In this document: one piece after another, positions 8,657 to 18,605 of the stretch
How positions within the stretch are numbered: position 1 is the first letter of the stretch
Layout of the letters: every line of letters starts with the position of its first letter
NCBI RefSeq assembly: GCF_017831975.1
Contig: NZ_JAFDSS010000001.1
Span: 1,736,001 to 1,800,000, forward strand
Direction: 5' to 3'
Length of the DNA stretch: 64,000 nt
DNA from: Microbacterium terrae
Lineage (GTDB): Bacteria > Actinomycetota > Actinomycetes > Actinomycetales > Microbacteriaceae
Notes under the pieces: generated by a model
The model's database searches: none
What the model was told of the DNA's origin: nothing
What the model saw: only the letters and a program-made list of their open reading frames with translations
Position numbers and translations under genes: made by a program

Positions 8657-9331
8657 GTGATGTCACAAGGAATTCACAAGCCGACCCGCACCCGACTCGC
8701 GGCCGCCCTCGCCGCAGCCGCTCTGGTGGCGGCATCCGCTCTCCTGATCGCTCCGCCCGCCTCCGCGCACGACGAGCTTCTGGGCACCGACCCCGCCGCC
8801 GACTCGACCGTCGACACGCTGCCCGAGTCGATCGCGCTCACCTACAGCAACCTGATCTCCACCGATCCCGGCGCATCGATCGTCGAGGTGACGGATGCCG
8901 CGGGCACCGCCCTCAGCGACGGCGAGCCGACCACACAGGACAACGTGCTGACGCAGCCCCTCGCCGGCGAGGCATCCGGTGTCATCACCGTGCTGTGGAA
9001 GGTCGTCTCGAGCGACGGGCACCCCATCTCGGGCGAGTTCACCTTCACCGTCGCCGCAGCGGAGCCGACGCCCACCGCGACCACGGAGCCGTCGCCGACG
9101 GCGAGCGAGTCGGCGACGGCGAGCGAGACGCCCGTCGCGACTCCCACGCCCACCGCTGCTCCCGACGAGGATTCGACGTTCGGCGACGTGTGGCCGTGGG
9201 TGATCGGCGGCATCCTCGTCGCGGGCCTCGCCGGTGCTCTGCTGTACCTGCTCGTCTCGCGTCCGCGCCCCGGCGCCCCGGGCGGTTCGCCGGGGTCCAC
9301 CCCCGAATCCGACGACCCTTCGGACCATTAG
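8657..9331 (+). CDS. CopC-domain copper-binding protein, membrane-anchored
   Basis: A Sec signal peptide (cut after PPASA) leaves a mature protein beginning HDELL, so the first residue is the His that binds Cu(II) in CopC. The CopC domain spans about 37–130 and ends with [18 protein letters not shown] Thr/Pro/Ser-rich linker and a C-terminal membrane helix ([20 protein letters not shown]) anchor it on the outer face of the membrane. No CopD gene adjoins it. It is divergent from the Cys/Met-rich store and just upstream of lpdA. Confidence 0.88.
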   Translation: MMSQGIHKPTRTRLAAALAAAALVAASALLIAPPASAHDELLGTDPAADSTVDTLPESIALTYSNLISTDPGASIVEVTDAAGTALSDGEPTTQDNVLTQPLAGEASGVITVLWKVVSSDGHPISGEFTFTVAAAEPTPTATTEPSPTASESATASETPVATPTPTAAPDEDSTFGDVWPWVIGGILVAGLAGALLYLLVSRPRPGAPGGSPGSTPESDDPSDH

Positions 9332-9334
9332 GCT
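9329..9334 (+). promoter_or_regulatory. Candidate -10 box, leaderless start of lpdA
   Basis: TAGGCT overlaps the stop codon of the CopC-domain gene and lies 7 nt before the lpdA ATG. A weak GGGAG is also present, so a leaderless start is not the only reading. Confidence 0.4.
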
Positions 9335-9341
9335 GGGAGTC

Positions 9342-10742
<1,401 letters not shown>

Positions 10743-10754
10743 TCCGCTTTCACC

Positions 10755-10790
10755 GGAGGGGTCGGGATGCTGCGGCATCCCGGCCCCTCC
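10755..10790 (+). terminator. Hairpin terminator after lpdA
   Basis: The arms GGAGGGGTCGGGATGC and GCATCCCGGCCCCTCC pair over 16 bp with one G·U and a 4-nt loop, starting 12 bp after the stop codon. No long T-run follows. The stem holds an inverted GGATGC/GCATCC pair. Confidence 0.75.
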
Positions 10791-10880
10791 GTCGTTGAGC
10801 GAGCACAGTCGAGGATCCCGGTCGTTGAGCGAGCACGGCCGAGCGTCCCGGTCGTTGAGCGAGCGCAGCGAGACGAAACG
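10791..10880 (+). repeat. Three tandem 30-bp repeat units
   Basis: GTCGTTGAGCGAGC recurs at 10791, 10821 and 10851 with a period of exactly 30 bp, the last unit ending in GAGACGAAACG. These belong to the dispersed repeat family and separate lpdA from the converging GIY-YIG gene. Confidence 0.85.
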
Positions 10881-10915
10881 CCCGCCCCGTTGGTCCGATA
10901 GCCGCGCTTCCTCGC

Positions 10916-11206
10916 TCAACGCCCGGATGCGCGCTCGCGGGCACTCCACCCCTTCACTCCGTCGATCCCGTCGCGAGCGAATGCCAGCCGCTTCGCGTGG
11001 CTCCACCCCTGCAGACGCTTCTCCCAGCCGAATGCCTCATCTATGCGCTCGAACTCGGCAGACCAGATCAGGCGAATCGGCAGACGCCGTCGTGTGTATG
11101 CCGCACCCTCACCGGCCGCGTGCTGAGCCAGCCGCCGATCGAGGTCTTTGGTGCTGCCGACGTAGAGCGTGCCGTCGCAGCACTCGAGCATGTACACGTG
11201 TGCCAT
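10916..11206 (-). CDS. GIY-YIG nuclease-domain protein (YhbQ/UPF0213-like)
   Basis: A 96-residue single-domain protein. The GIY-YIG signature reads VYMLECCDGTLYVGST, with the conserved RRLAQHAAG and the late catalytic Glu in FGWEKRLQGW. Such small stand-alone proteins are widespread; their substrate is generally unclear. It is flanked on both sides by dispersed repeats, but nothing else suggests mobility. Confidence 0.85.
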   Translation of the reverse strand: MAHVYMLECCDGTLYVGSTKDLDRRLAQHAAGEGAAYTRRRLPIRLIWSAEFERIDEAFGWEKRLQGWSHAKRLAFARDGIDGVKGWSARERASGR

Positions 11207-11212
11207 GCACGA

Positions 11213-11218
11213 ACGCTA
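11213..11218 (-). promoter_or_regulatory. Candidate -10 box, leaderless GIY-YIG gene
   Basis: On the minus strand TAGCGT precedes the ATG by 6 nt and no Shine–Dalgarno is visible. Confidence 0.45.
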
Positions 11219-11256
11219 CGCCGAACGATCGACCATGGACGCCGCTGTCCACAGGC

Positions 11257-11493
11257 ACGTTTCGACTCGTCGCTGCGCTCCTCGCTCAACGACCGAGCAC
11301 GTCCAACACCACGCTTCGACTCGTCGCTGCGCAGCTCGCTCAACGACCGAGCACGTCCAACACCACGCTTCGACTGCCGCTGAGCACCTCGCTCAACGAC
11401 CGAGCACGTCCAACACCACGCTTCGACTGTCGCCGAGCACCTCGCTCAACGACAGAGCTCCCGGTCGTTGAGCGAGCGCAGCGAGACGAAACG
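11257..11493. repeat. Four tandem 53–54-bp repeats plus an inverted copy
   Basis: Units beginning ACG(T/C)TTCGAC start at 11257, 11311, 11365 and 11418. Each carries CTCGCTCAACGACCGAGCAC followed by GTCCAACACC; the last ends early. An opposed copy (GGTCGTTGAGCGAGCGCAGC, then GAGACGAAACG) closes the array at 11463–11493. It fills the 295 bp between the GIY-YIG and CYTH genes, and I see no gene in it. Confidence 0.85.
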
Positions 11494-11501
11494 CCCGCGG
11501 G

Positions 11502-12185
11502 TCAGTGGCCGAGGGCTCGTGCCAGCTTCGAGTCGGATGCCGCGGGCCGCGCACCGGCGGCGGTGGCGGCATCCGCGATCGCGGTGAAGAACGCCGCGCG
11601 CGCGACCGCGTCGAGGGGCGCGGCGGGGCCGAGCTCGACCTCCCACTCGTGCCACTCGCGCTCGACTCCCGAGCGCTCATCGCGCGTGCGCACACGGTCG
11701 TCGGCGAACTCGGCGACGACTCCCCCGGCGGCGTCGAGCAGGTGGTAGGCCGTGCGGGTGTTGCGGATGCGGGCGAGCGGATGCAACGGAGCATCCGTCA
11801 CCGCGGCCAACTCGGCCAGCGCCGCAGCCGGCACCGCATCACCGGCACCCGCTTCGCCCGAGTCGAGCGGCCAGTGCAGCTCGACTCGGCCGCCGTCGGC
11901 GCGGCGCGGACCCTTGATGTGCCACCCGGCATCGGGGCCGCCGGTGCGGCGGCGCAGCGCGAAGCCCGCGCGCGCGAGCGCGGCGTCGTCGGTGTCGAGG
12001 TACGCGGCGTCGAGTTCGCGCACCTCGCCCGCACTCGTCGCCGCGACCCCGGGCACGGCCGACCAGTCGGGAACCGCAGTGTCGGAGTCGACGTCGAACT
12101 TCAGCTCGATCTCGACCGAACGGGTCGGCTCGACGCCGCCCGGTCGAGCACCGTCAGCGGACGCAGATGAATCAGACGATCCCAC
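11502..12185 (-). CDS. CYTH-domain protein
   Basis: A 227-residue protein with the CYTH signature ExExK (E25, E27, K29 in SVEIELKF) and the expected charged strands (YLDTDDAALARAGFALRRR, HIKGPRR, EFADDRV). CYTH tunnel enzymes hydrolyse or make triphosphates such as thiamine triphosphate or inorganic triphosphate. There is no CHAD domain, so the substrate is open. Its GTG start is 3 bp after the stop of the upstream 75-residue gene, suggesting co-transcription. Confidence 0.85.
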   Translation of the reverse strand: MGSSDSSASADGARPGGVEPTRSVEIELKFDVDSDTAVPDWSAVPGVAATSAGEVRELDAAYLDTDDAALARAGFALRRRTGGPDAGWHIKGPRRADGGRVELHWPLDSGEAGAGDAVPAAALAELAAVTDAPLHPLARIRNTRTAYHLLDAAGGVVAEFADDRVRTRDERSGVEREWHEWEVELGPAAPLDAVARAAFFTAIADAATAAGARPAASDSKLARALGH

Positions 12186-12188
12186 GGC

Positions 12189-12416
12189 TCAGTCGTCGCG
12201 ACCGTCGGCGTTCGGGTCGATGTCGTCCTGCGACTCGACGAACCAGAACGCGATCTCGGTCGGCCCATCCCCCTCGCCGGTGCGGGCGGGCTCGCCTCGG
12301 CGTTCGTACACCACCTGGGTCTCGCTGTAGGGGACGATCAGTCGGTCGAGGTCGGGCTGCTCGAGGGGCAGCAGCTGCCCGTCGAGGGGACCCTGGTGCA
12401 GTCGTGCGATAGCCAT
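12189..12416 (-). CDS. Hypothetical 75-residue protein
   Basis: The product begins MAIARLHQGPLDGQLLPLEQ and ends in an acidic tail (ESQDDIDPNADGRDD). I do not recognise the family. A compact beta-rich fold with surface-exposed WFV is likely. It lies between glgP and the CYTH gene on the same strand, and a -10-like hexamer sits 7 nt before its ATG. The third-position GC bias and tight coupling to the CYTH gene support it as real. Confidence 0.75.
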   Translation of the reverse strand: MAIARLHQGPLDGQLLPLEQPDLDRLIVPYSETQVVYERRGEPARTGEGDGPTEIAFWFVESQDDIDPNADGRDD

Positions 12417-12423
12417 GGACGCG

Positions 12424-12429
12424 AGCATA
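12424..12429 (-). promoter_or_regulatory. Candidate -10 box, leaderless 75-residue gene
   Basis: On the minus strand TATGCT stands 7 nt before the ATG at 12416, with no Shine–Dalgarno. Confidence 0.45.
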
Positions 12430-12451
12430 CGCCCGGCCCGGGGCGACCGAC

Positions 12452-14959
12452 TCAGCCGAGCGGCTCGGTGTGCCAGATGCGATCGATGTAGTCGCGCATC
12501 GACCGGTCCGACGAGAAGAAGCCGCTGCGGGCGACGTTCAGCACGGCCGAGCGCTGCCATGCGGCAGTGTCGGTGTAGGCGTCGTCGACGCGGTCCTGCG
12601 CGGCGATGTACGACGTGTAGTCGGCGAGCACCATGAAGCGGTCGTCGTTCATGAGGTTCGACACGATGGGTGCGAACACCGACGCGTCGCCTCCCGAGAA
12701 CGCACCCGAGCCGATCAGGTCGAGCGCTCGGCCGAGACCCGCATCCTTCTCGGCGAACTCGGCCGGGGTGTAGCCGCGCGCCCACAGCGCTTCGACCTCG
12801 GGCTCGCTCATGCCGAACAGGAAGAAGTTGTCGTCGCCGACGAGCTCGCGGATCTCGACGTTCGCGCCGTCGTCGGTGCCGACGGTGAGCGCGCCGTTGA
12901 GTGCGAACTTCATGTTGCCGGTCCCCGATGCCTCCTTGCCGGCGAGCGAGATCTGCTCCGACAGGTCTGCCGCGGGGATGATTCGCTCGGCGAGGGTCAC
13001 GTTGTAGTTCGGCGGGAACAGCACCTTCAGGCGCCCCTCGACGCGCGGGTCGTCGTTGACGACCGAGCCGACGGCGTTGATGAGGTGGATGATGCGCTTG
13101 GCCATGTCGTATCCAGGCGCCGCCTTCGCCCCGAACACGAACGTGCGCCCCGGGACCGACGACGCTTCGACCTCGCCCGACACGATGCGGTCGTAGGCCG
13201 TGACGATGTGGAGCAGCTTCAGCATCTGCCGCTTGTATTCGTGCAGTCGCTTGACCATCACGTCGAGCATGTGGTCGTCGGCGATCGTCAGCCCGTCGCG
13301 TGCCTGCAGCGTCGCCGCGAGCCGCCGCTTGTTGGCGGCCTTCATCTCGCCGAAGGCGGTGCGGAAGTCGGCATCGTCGGCGAACGGCTCGAGCTCGCGC
13401 AGCCGCTCGAGGTCGGTGAGCCAGCCGTCGCCGATGGCCTCGGTGATGAGCGCCGACAGCTCGGGGTTCGCGAGCCGCACGAAGCGCCGCGGCGTGACGC
13501 CGTTGGTGACGTTCGTGAACTTGCCGGGGAAGAACTCGTCGAACGCGGGCAGCACCTTCTCGCGCAACAGCTGCGAGTGCAGCTCGGCCACGCCGTTCAC
13601 CTTCGACCCGGCGACGGTGGCGAGGAACGCCATGCGCACCGCGCCGTCGGGGCTGATGATCGACATGTCGCGGATGCGCGCCTCATCGTCGCCGAATCGC
13701 TCGCGCACCGCGAGGAGGAACTCCTCGTTGATGCGGTAGATGATCTCGAGGTGGCGCGGGAGCAGGCGACCGAGCAGGTCGATCGGCCAGACTTCGAGCG
13801 CCTCGGGCAGGAGCGTGTGGCAGGTGTACGCGAAGCACTGCTGCGTGACCGCCCACGCGGCATCCCATTCCATCTTCTTCTCGTCGACGAGGATGCGCAT
13901 GAGCTCGGGCACCCCGATGACGGGGTGGGTGTCGTTGAGCTGGAAGATCGCCCGCTCGGGCAGACGCGTGAGGTCGAAGTCCTCGGGCAGCACCACGTCG
14001 ATGAAGTCGCGGATCGACGCGGCGACGAAGAAGTACTGCTGCTGCAGGCGCAGCTCCTTGCCCTGCGCGGTGCTGTCCTCGGGGTAGAGCACCTTCGAGA
14101 TGTTCTCGGCGAAGGTCTGGGCGCGCACCGCTTCGACGTAGTCGCCGGCGTTGAACACGCTGAGGTCGAAGGCGTGGTTGGCGCGCGAGCTCCACAGCCG
14201 CAGGGTGTTCACGCGGCCGTTCTGGTAGCCGGGCACCATGTAGTTGTAGGGCACCGCCTGCACGCTCCACGCGGGCACCCAGCGCGAACGGGTGACTCCC
14301 CCGTCGTCGTACTTCTCGGTGCTGCCGCCGAACGAGATCGTCTGCGCGGCCTCGGGGTGCGGGAACTCCCACGGCGAGCCGAGCTCGAGCCACGAGTCGG
14401 GCTGCTCGACCTGCCGGCCGTCTTCGAACGTCTGGCGGAAGATGCCGTACTCGTACCGGATGCCGTAGCCGACATTCGGCACGCTCATGGTGGCGAGCGA
14501 GTCGATGAAGCACGCGGCGAGGCGGCCGAGGCCGCCGTTGCCGAGCCCCGGCTCGACCTCCTGCGCGCGCAGCTCCTCGATGTCGACGCCGCACTGCGCG
14601 AGTGCCTCAGCGGCGATGTCGGAGAGGCCCGACGCGAGCAGGTTGTTGTCGAGCTGGCGACCCAGAAGGTACTCGGCAGAGAGGTAGCAGACCGCCTTGC
14701 GGTCGGATGCACGGTATCGCCGCACGCCTTCGAGCCAGCGCGCGACCAGGTAGTCGCGCACGGTGTAGGCCAGCGCGTAGAAACGGTCGTTCGCCGTCGA
14801 GGCAGACAGCGTGACTCCGCGGTCGAAGTTGAGGTTGCGCAGATACTGCGCGACGAATCCGTCGACGGTCGCTTCGGGCGCCCCCACGGGGCCGATCGCG
14901 AGCGGATGCGTCGCGCCAGCGGGAGCGGGGACCGGAGAGGTGGAGTTGGCTTCGGGCAC
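12452..14959 (-). CDS. glgP: Glycogen/maltodextrin phosphorylase
   Basis: An 835-residue GT35 phosphorylase that releases glucose-1-phosphate from glycogen or maltodextrins in the cytoplasm. The PLP site EASGTGNMKFALNG (Lys about 684), DDGANVEI and the N-terminal GLGNGGLGRLAACF are diagnostic. The GTG start gives VPEANSTSPVP and is preceded by TACATT at 6 nt; a longer reading from 15031 lacks such support. There are no other glycogen genes nearby. Confidence 0.95.
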   Translation of the reverse strand: MPEANSTSPVPAPAGATHPLAIGPVGAPEATVDGFVAQYLRNLNFDRGVTLSASTANDRFYALAYTVRDYLVARWLEGVRRYRASDRKAVCYLSAEYLLGRQLDNNLLASGLSDIAAEALAQCGVDIEELRAQEVEPGLGNGGLGRLAACFIDSLATMSVPNVGYGIRYEYGIFRQTFEDGRQVEQPDSWLELGSPWEFPHPEAAQTISFGGSTEKYDDGGVTRSRWVPAWSVQAVPYNYMVPGYQNGRVNTLRLWSSRANHAFDLSVFNAGDYVEAVRAQTFAENISKVLYPEDSTAQGKELRLQQQYFFVAASIRDFIDVVLPEDFDLTRLPERAIFQLNDTHPVIGVPELMRILVDEKKMEWDAAWAVTQQCFAYTCHTLLPEALEVWPIDLLGRLLPRHLEIIYRINEEFLLAVRERFGDDEARIRDMSIISPDGAVRMAFLATVAGSKVNGVAELHSQLLREKVLPAFDEFFPGKFTNVTNGVTPRRFVRLANPELSALITEAIGDGWLTDLERLRELEPFADDADFRTAFGEMKAANKRRLAATLQARDGLTIADDHMLDVMVKRLHEYKRQMLKLLHIVTAYDRIVSGEVEASSVPGRTFVFGAKAAPGYDMAKRIIHLINAVGSVVNDDPRVEGRLKVLFPPNYNVTLAERIIPAADLSEQISLAGKEASGTGNMKFALNGALTVGTDDGANVEIRELVGDDNFFLFGMSEPEVEALWARGYTPAEFAEKDAGLGRALDLIGSGAFSGGDASVFAPIVSNLMNDDRFMVLADYTSYIAAQDRVDDAYTDTAAWQRSAVLNVARSGFFSSDRSMRDYIDRIWHTEPLG

Positions 14960-14965
14960 GAATCG

Positions 14966-14971
14966 AATGTA
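14966..14971 (-). promoter_or_regulatory. Candidate -10 box, leaderless glgP
   Basis: TACATT on the minus strand lies 6 nt before the GTG start; there is no Shine–Dalgarno. Confidence 0.45.
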
Positions 14972-15066
14972 TCCGGCGACCACCGCACGACGCCGCATCG
15001 AGACGCAACCGCTTACAGGCGGTTTACACACTCGTCATGTTCCGAGCGTGCCGAGCGCCTGTCGGA

Positions 15067-15125
15067 AAACGTTGTAATGAATCGTGTCAATCCCATTGAC
15101 CCGTCGCCGGCACCCCGACTAACGT
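15067..15125 (+). promoter_or_regulatory. Promoter and possible operator of rhamnogalacturonan lyase gene
   Basis: TTGACC (15096–15101) and TAACGT (15120–15125) are separated by 18 bp, a plausible sigma-70 type promoter. Upstream, AAAACGTTGT near 15066–15075 has the AACGTT core common in LacI-family operators. A GAGAAGG ribosome site precedes the gene. Prediction only. Confidence 0.4.
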
Positions 15126-15218
15126 CGCCCGTGCAGGAAAGCGCATTCCACCGGACCCCACGTCCCCAACCTCCCCACACCGGACGCGCCACCCCACCTG
15201 CACGACAGAGAAGGATCG

Positions 15219-17762
15219 ATGATGAACCTCCGACGCACATCGACGTGCGCACTGGTCACGGGTGTCGTGACCGCCGCGCTCGTCACAGCCCTGGCGCAGC
15301 CCGCGGTCGCCCATGACCGCCCCGGCTCATCGGCGCCCCAGCTCGAGGCCCTCGACCGGGGCCTGGTCGCCGTGTCGACTGCCGAGGGCGTGTTCCTCAG
15401 CTGGCGGCTGCTCGCCACCGAGGCAGGCCCCGCCACCGACACCGGCGTCAGCGGCCCGTCGTTCGCGGTCTTCCGCGACGGCGAGCGCATCGCCACCGTC
15501 GACGACAGCACGAACTTCGCCGATGCGGCCGGCACGGCGGCATCCGTCTACACCGTCGCCCCGGCCTGGAACGACGTCACCGGCCACCAGTCGGCCGGCG
15601 TCAGCGCGTGGGAGAGCGGGTACTACGACCTGCCACTGCAGAAGCCCGCCGACGCCGTCGCGCCGCCGAGCGTCCTCTTCCCCGCCGGCGAGCCGTACAC
15701 GTACTCGGCCAACGATGCCTCGGTCGCCGACGTCGACGGGGACGGCGCGTACGAGTTCATCGTGAAGTGGGATCCGTCCAACGCGAAGGACGTCTCGCAG
15801 AAGGGGTACACCGGCCCCGTCTACGTCGATACGTACGAACTCGACGGCACGCTGCTCAACCGCATCGACCTCGGCGTGAACATCCGTGCAGGCGCCCACT
15901 ACACGCAGTTCATGGTCTACGACTTCGACGGCGACGGCCGCTCCGAGACCATGCTGAAGACCGCTCCGGGGACGAAGTCGATCAGCTACCGCGCAGACGG
16001 CTCGGTCGCCTCCGAAGCGAACGTCACCCTTCTGCCCGAGGACGCCGCCGCCGGGGTCACGCACGCCGACGACTATCGCATGAGCGCGGCCGACTACCGC
16101 GAGCACCTCATCGAGATGTTCCAGGGCTGGTCGGAGCATCCCGAAGTCGTCGCCGGCGCCTGGCCCGCCACGCTCGAAGAGGCGTGGGGCATCCCCGTCG
16201 CCCACGAGTACCCGCTCAGCGAAGAGGCGGCGACCGAGCTCACCGACTACTTCATCACCACCTACGCCCCCGCGCGCAGCGCCCGCAACGACCTGACGAC
16301 CTTCGAAGGCTTCATCGTCGACGGTCCCGAGTACCTGACGGTGTTCGACTCGGCCACCGGCAAAGAGCTCGAGACCGTGCGCTACAAGCCCGGCCGCGAC
16401 GACGACGGCCTGCTGTGGGGCGACTACGCCATGGCCCGCATCGAGCCGGGCAACCGCGTCGACCGGTTCCTCGCCGGTGTCGCCTACCTCGACGGGCAGC
16501 ACCCGTCTGCGGTCTTCGCCCGCGGGTACTACACCCGCTCCACGCTCGTCGCATACGACTGGGACGGCGAGCACCTCAGCGAGCGCTGGTTCGTCGACAG
16601 CGGCCATGTGCCGATGACGAACCCGTTCAATGACGGCCCGCACGGCCGCGACGGCACCGACCCCGAGTTCGGCACCCTCACCACGCAGGGCTTCCACTCG
16701 CTGAGCTCGGCCGACGTCGACGGCGACGGCAAGCACGAGATCGTCTACGGCGCGGCGACGATCGACGACGACGGATCGCTGCTGTACAGCTCGTTCGACG
16801 TGCTGCCCGCAGGCAGCGCGGCGCCGGGCGAGAACGTGCGCCTCGGCCACGGCGACGCCATGCACGTCACGGACATCGACCCGACGCGTCCGGGCCTCGA
16901 GATCTGGACCTCGCACGAGGGCGGCACCTTCGCGCCGTACGGCTCGGTGCTCCGCGACGCGGCGACCGGCGAGGTGCTGTTCGGCGCGTACTCGGGCCGA
17001 GACACCGGTCGCAGCATGGTCGGCGACGTGCGTGCCGACGTACCCGGGGTCGAAGTCTGGGCGAGCATGCCCGGCGGGACCGAGGCGTCGGGGCTGCTGA
17101 GCTCGACCGGTGAGATCCTCGGCTCGGCGATCCCCGGAACGAACATGTCCATCCGCTGGGCCGCCGACATGACGACGCAGATCGTCAACGGCTCGGGCGA
17201 CCAGGACGTCACGATAGACGACTGGACGGACGGCCGTGTGCTCACGGCCACGGGCACCCGCACCAACAACGGAACGAAGGGCAACCCGTCGCTCGTCGCC
17301 GACGTGTTCGGCGATTGGCGAGAGGAGCTGCTCGTGCGCACGACCGACTCGAGCGCGCTGCGGATCTTCACGAGCACCGAGGTGACCACGCACAAGCTGC
17401 CGACGCTCATGCACGATGTGCAGTACCGCGCCGAGGTGGCCCGCCAGAACACGACGTACAACCAGCCCTCGTACACGAGCTACTACCTCGCGAGCGACAT
17501 GGACTTCGCCGGGGTGCCGGTGCGCACCGAGGCGGCGACGCCGAAGGCGCCGAAGTTCGTCGATCCGAAGGGGTCGCTGCTCGACGTCGTGCTCATCACG
17601 CCCGACAGGAAGTTCGACTACTACATCGACGGCAAGAAGGTGCGCCTGCCGGTGATCAAGGTCAAGCGCGGCGCCGAGGTGACCATCACCGCGGTGCCGG
17701 CGACGGGCTACGCGTTCGCCGCCGGCGCGACCACGACGTGGACCCACACGTTCGGCAAGTGA
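15219..17762 (+). CDS. Secreted rhamnogalacturonan lyase (PL11 type)
   Basis: An 847-residue exported enzyme. A Sec signal peptide (cut near AQPAVA|HD, about residue 31) precedes a beta-propeller lyase of polysaccharide lyase family 11, which cuts the rhamnogalacturonan-I backbone of pectin by beta-elimination. Calcium-loop repeats DVDGDGAYEF, DFDGDGRSE and DVDGDGKHE match the family. The last ~80 residues (after APKFVDPKGS) form an extra small beta-rich domain. Starts at 15219 and 15222 are both possible. A strong hairpin follows. The organism probably attacks plant pectin. Confidence 0.93.
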   Translation: MMNLRRTSTCALVTGVVTAALVTALAQPAVAHDRPGSSAPQLEALDRGLVAVSTAEGVFLSWRLLATEAGPATDTGVSGPSFAVFRDGERIATVDDSTNFADAAGTAASVYTVAPAWNDVTGHQSAGVSAWESGYYDLPLQKPADAVAPPSVLFPAGEPYTYSANDASVADVDGDGAYEFIVKWDPSNAKDVSQKGYTGPVYVDTYELDGTLLNRIDLGVNIRAGAHYTQFMVYDFDGDGRSETMLKTAPGTKSISYRADGSVASEANVTLLPEDAAAGVTHADDYRMSAADYREHLIEMFQGWSEHPEVVAGAWPATLEEAWGIPVAHEYPLSEEAATELTDYFITTYAPARSARNDLTTFEGFIVDGPEYLTVFDSATGKELETVRYKPGRDDDGLLWGDYAMARIEPGNRVDRFLAGVAYLDGQHPSAVFARGYYTRSTLVAYDWDGEHLSERWFVDSGHVPMTNPFNDGPHGRDGTDPEFGTLTTQGFHSLSSADVDGDGKHEIVYGAATIDDDGSLLYSSFDVLPAGSAAPGENVRLGHGDAMHVTDIDPTRPGLEIWTSHEGGTFAPYGSVLRDAATGEVLFGAYSGRDTGRSMVGDVRADVPGVEVWASMPGGTEASGLLSSTGEILGSAIPGTNMSIRWAADMTTQIVNGSGDQDVTIDDWTDGRVLTATGTRTNNGTKGNPSLVADVFGDWREELLVRTTDSSALRIFTSTEVTTHKLPTLMHDVQYRAEVARQNTTYNQPSYTSYYLASDMDFAGVPVRTEAATPKAPKFVDPKGSLLDVVLITPDRKFDYYIDGKKVRLPVIKVKRGAEVTITAVPATGYAFAAGATTTWTHTFGK

Positions 17763-17777
17763 TCGACTGAACCGCAG

Positions 17778-17820
17778 AGGACGGATGCTCGGGCGCTGTC
17801 TGCACCCGGGCATCCGTCCT
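17778..17820 (+). terminator. Hairpin terminator after rhamnogalacturonan lyase
   Basis: AGGACGGATGCTCGGG pairs with CCCGGGCATCCGTCCT over 16 bp (one G·U) with an 11-nt loop. There is no clear T-run. The stem again contains GGATGC and GCATCC. Confidence 0.75.
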
Positions 17821-17828
17821 GTCGCCCG

Positions 17829-17834
17829 TAGGCT
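17829..17834 (+). promoter_or_regulatory. Candidate -10 box, leaderless amidotransferase gene
   Basis: TAGGCT is followed after 6 nt by the GTG start; its -35 region would overlap the preceding terminator stem. Confidence 0.45.
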
Positions 17835-17840
17835 TGAGCT

Positions 17841-18572
17841 GTGAAGCCGTTCGTCCTCCTCGCCACGCGCGCCGAAGACGTCCCCGCCGACGAGGAGTAC
17901 GCGCTCTTCCTGCGCTACACCGGGCTGGCTCCCGAGCACCTCATCCGCGTGCGACTCGAGGCGGGCCCGATGCCGACGCTCGACCTCGACGCGCTGTCGG
18001 GCATCTTCGTGGGCGGCGGGCCCTTCAACGCGTCGGACCCGCCCGAGAAGAAGTCCGCCGTGCAGCAGCGGGTCGAGGCCGAGTTCGACAGCCTGCTCGA
18101 CGAGGTCGTCGCGCGCGACTTCCCCTTCCTCGGCGCCTGCTACGGCATCGGCACCCTCGGCGCGCACCAGGGCGCGGTGATCGACCGCACATTCCCCGAG
18201 CCGATCAGCGTGGTGACGGTGACGGCCACCGAGGCCGGAGCATCCGATCCCCTGCTCGCCGACATGCCGACTGCGTTCGACGCGTTCGTCGGCCACAAGG
18301 AGGCGATCTCGCAGCTGCCCGGCTCAGCGACGCTCCTCGCGTCGTCTGCGACCGCGCCGGTGCAGATGTTCAAGGTCGGGCAGAACGTGTACGCGACGCA
18401 GTTCCACCCCGAGCTCGACGTCGAGGGCATCACCACCCGCATCCACGCGTACGCCGACCACGGCTACTTCGCTGCCGACGAGCTCGAACTCACCCTCGCC
18501 GCCGTCCGCCGCGTGGCGGTGTCGCATCCCAGCCGCATCCTGCGCTCGTTCGTCGAGCGCTACGCCCGCTGA
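17841..18572 (+). CDS. Class I glutamine amidotransferase-like protein
   Basis: A 243-residue stand-alone GATase1 domain. The nucleophile elbow is FLGACYGIG (C100) and the catalytic pair lies in QFHPELD (H189, E191). Stand-alone members transfer glutamine nitrogen or hydrolyse gamma-glutamyl compounds. No partner synthetase is adjacent, so the substrate is unknown. It begins with GTG and converges on the YihY gene. Confidence 0.85.
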   Translation: MKPFVLLATRAEDVPADEEYALFLRYTGLAPEHLIRVRLEAGPMPTLDLDALSGIFVGGGPFNASDPPEKKSAVQQRVEAEFDSLLDEVVARDFPFLGACYGIGTLGAHQGAVIDRTFPEPISVVTVTATEAGASDPLLADMPTAFDAFVGHKEAISQLPGSATLLASSATAPVQMFKVGQNVYATQFHPELDVEGITTRIHAYADHGYFAADELELTLAAVRRVAVSHPSRILRSFVERYAR

Positions 18573-18605
18573 GCTCGTCTCTCTCTTTTCGACCCCGGGG
18601 CGTCG

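Noticed and set aside
11257..11493. Possible CRISPR array
   Set aside because: The units follow one another with the same intervening sequence, so there are no unique spacers, and no cas genes are present.
12470..15316. A 948-codon plus-strand frame opposite glgP
   Set aside because: Composition is typical of an antisense shadow, and it covers a complete phosphorylase on the other strand.
15327..18296. A 989-codon minus-strand frame opposite the rhamnogalacturonan lyase
   Set aside because: It has no recognisable motifs and runs through a clear terminator and two real plus-strand genes.
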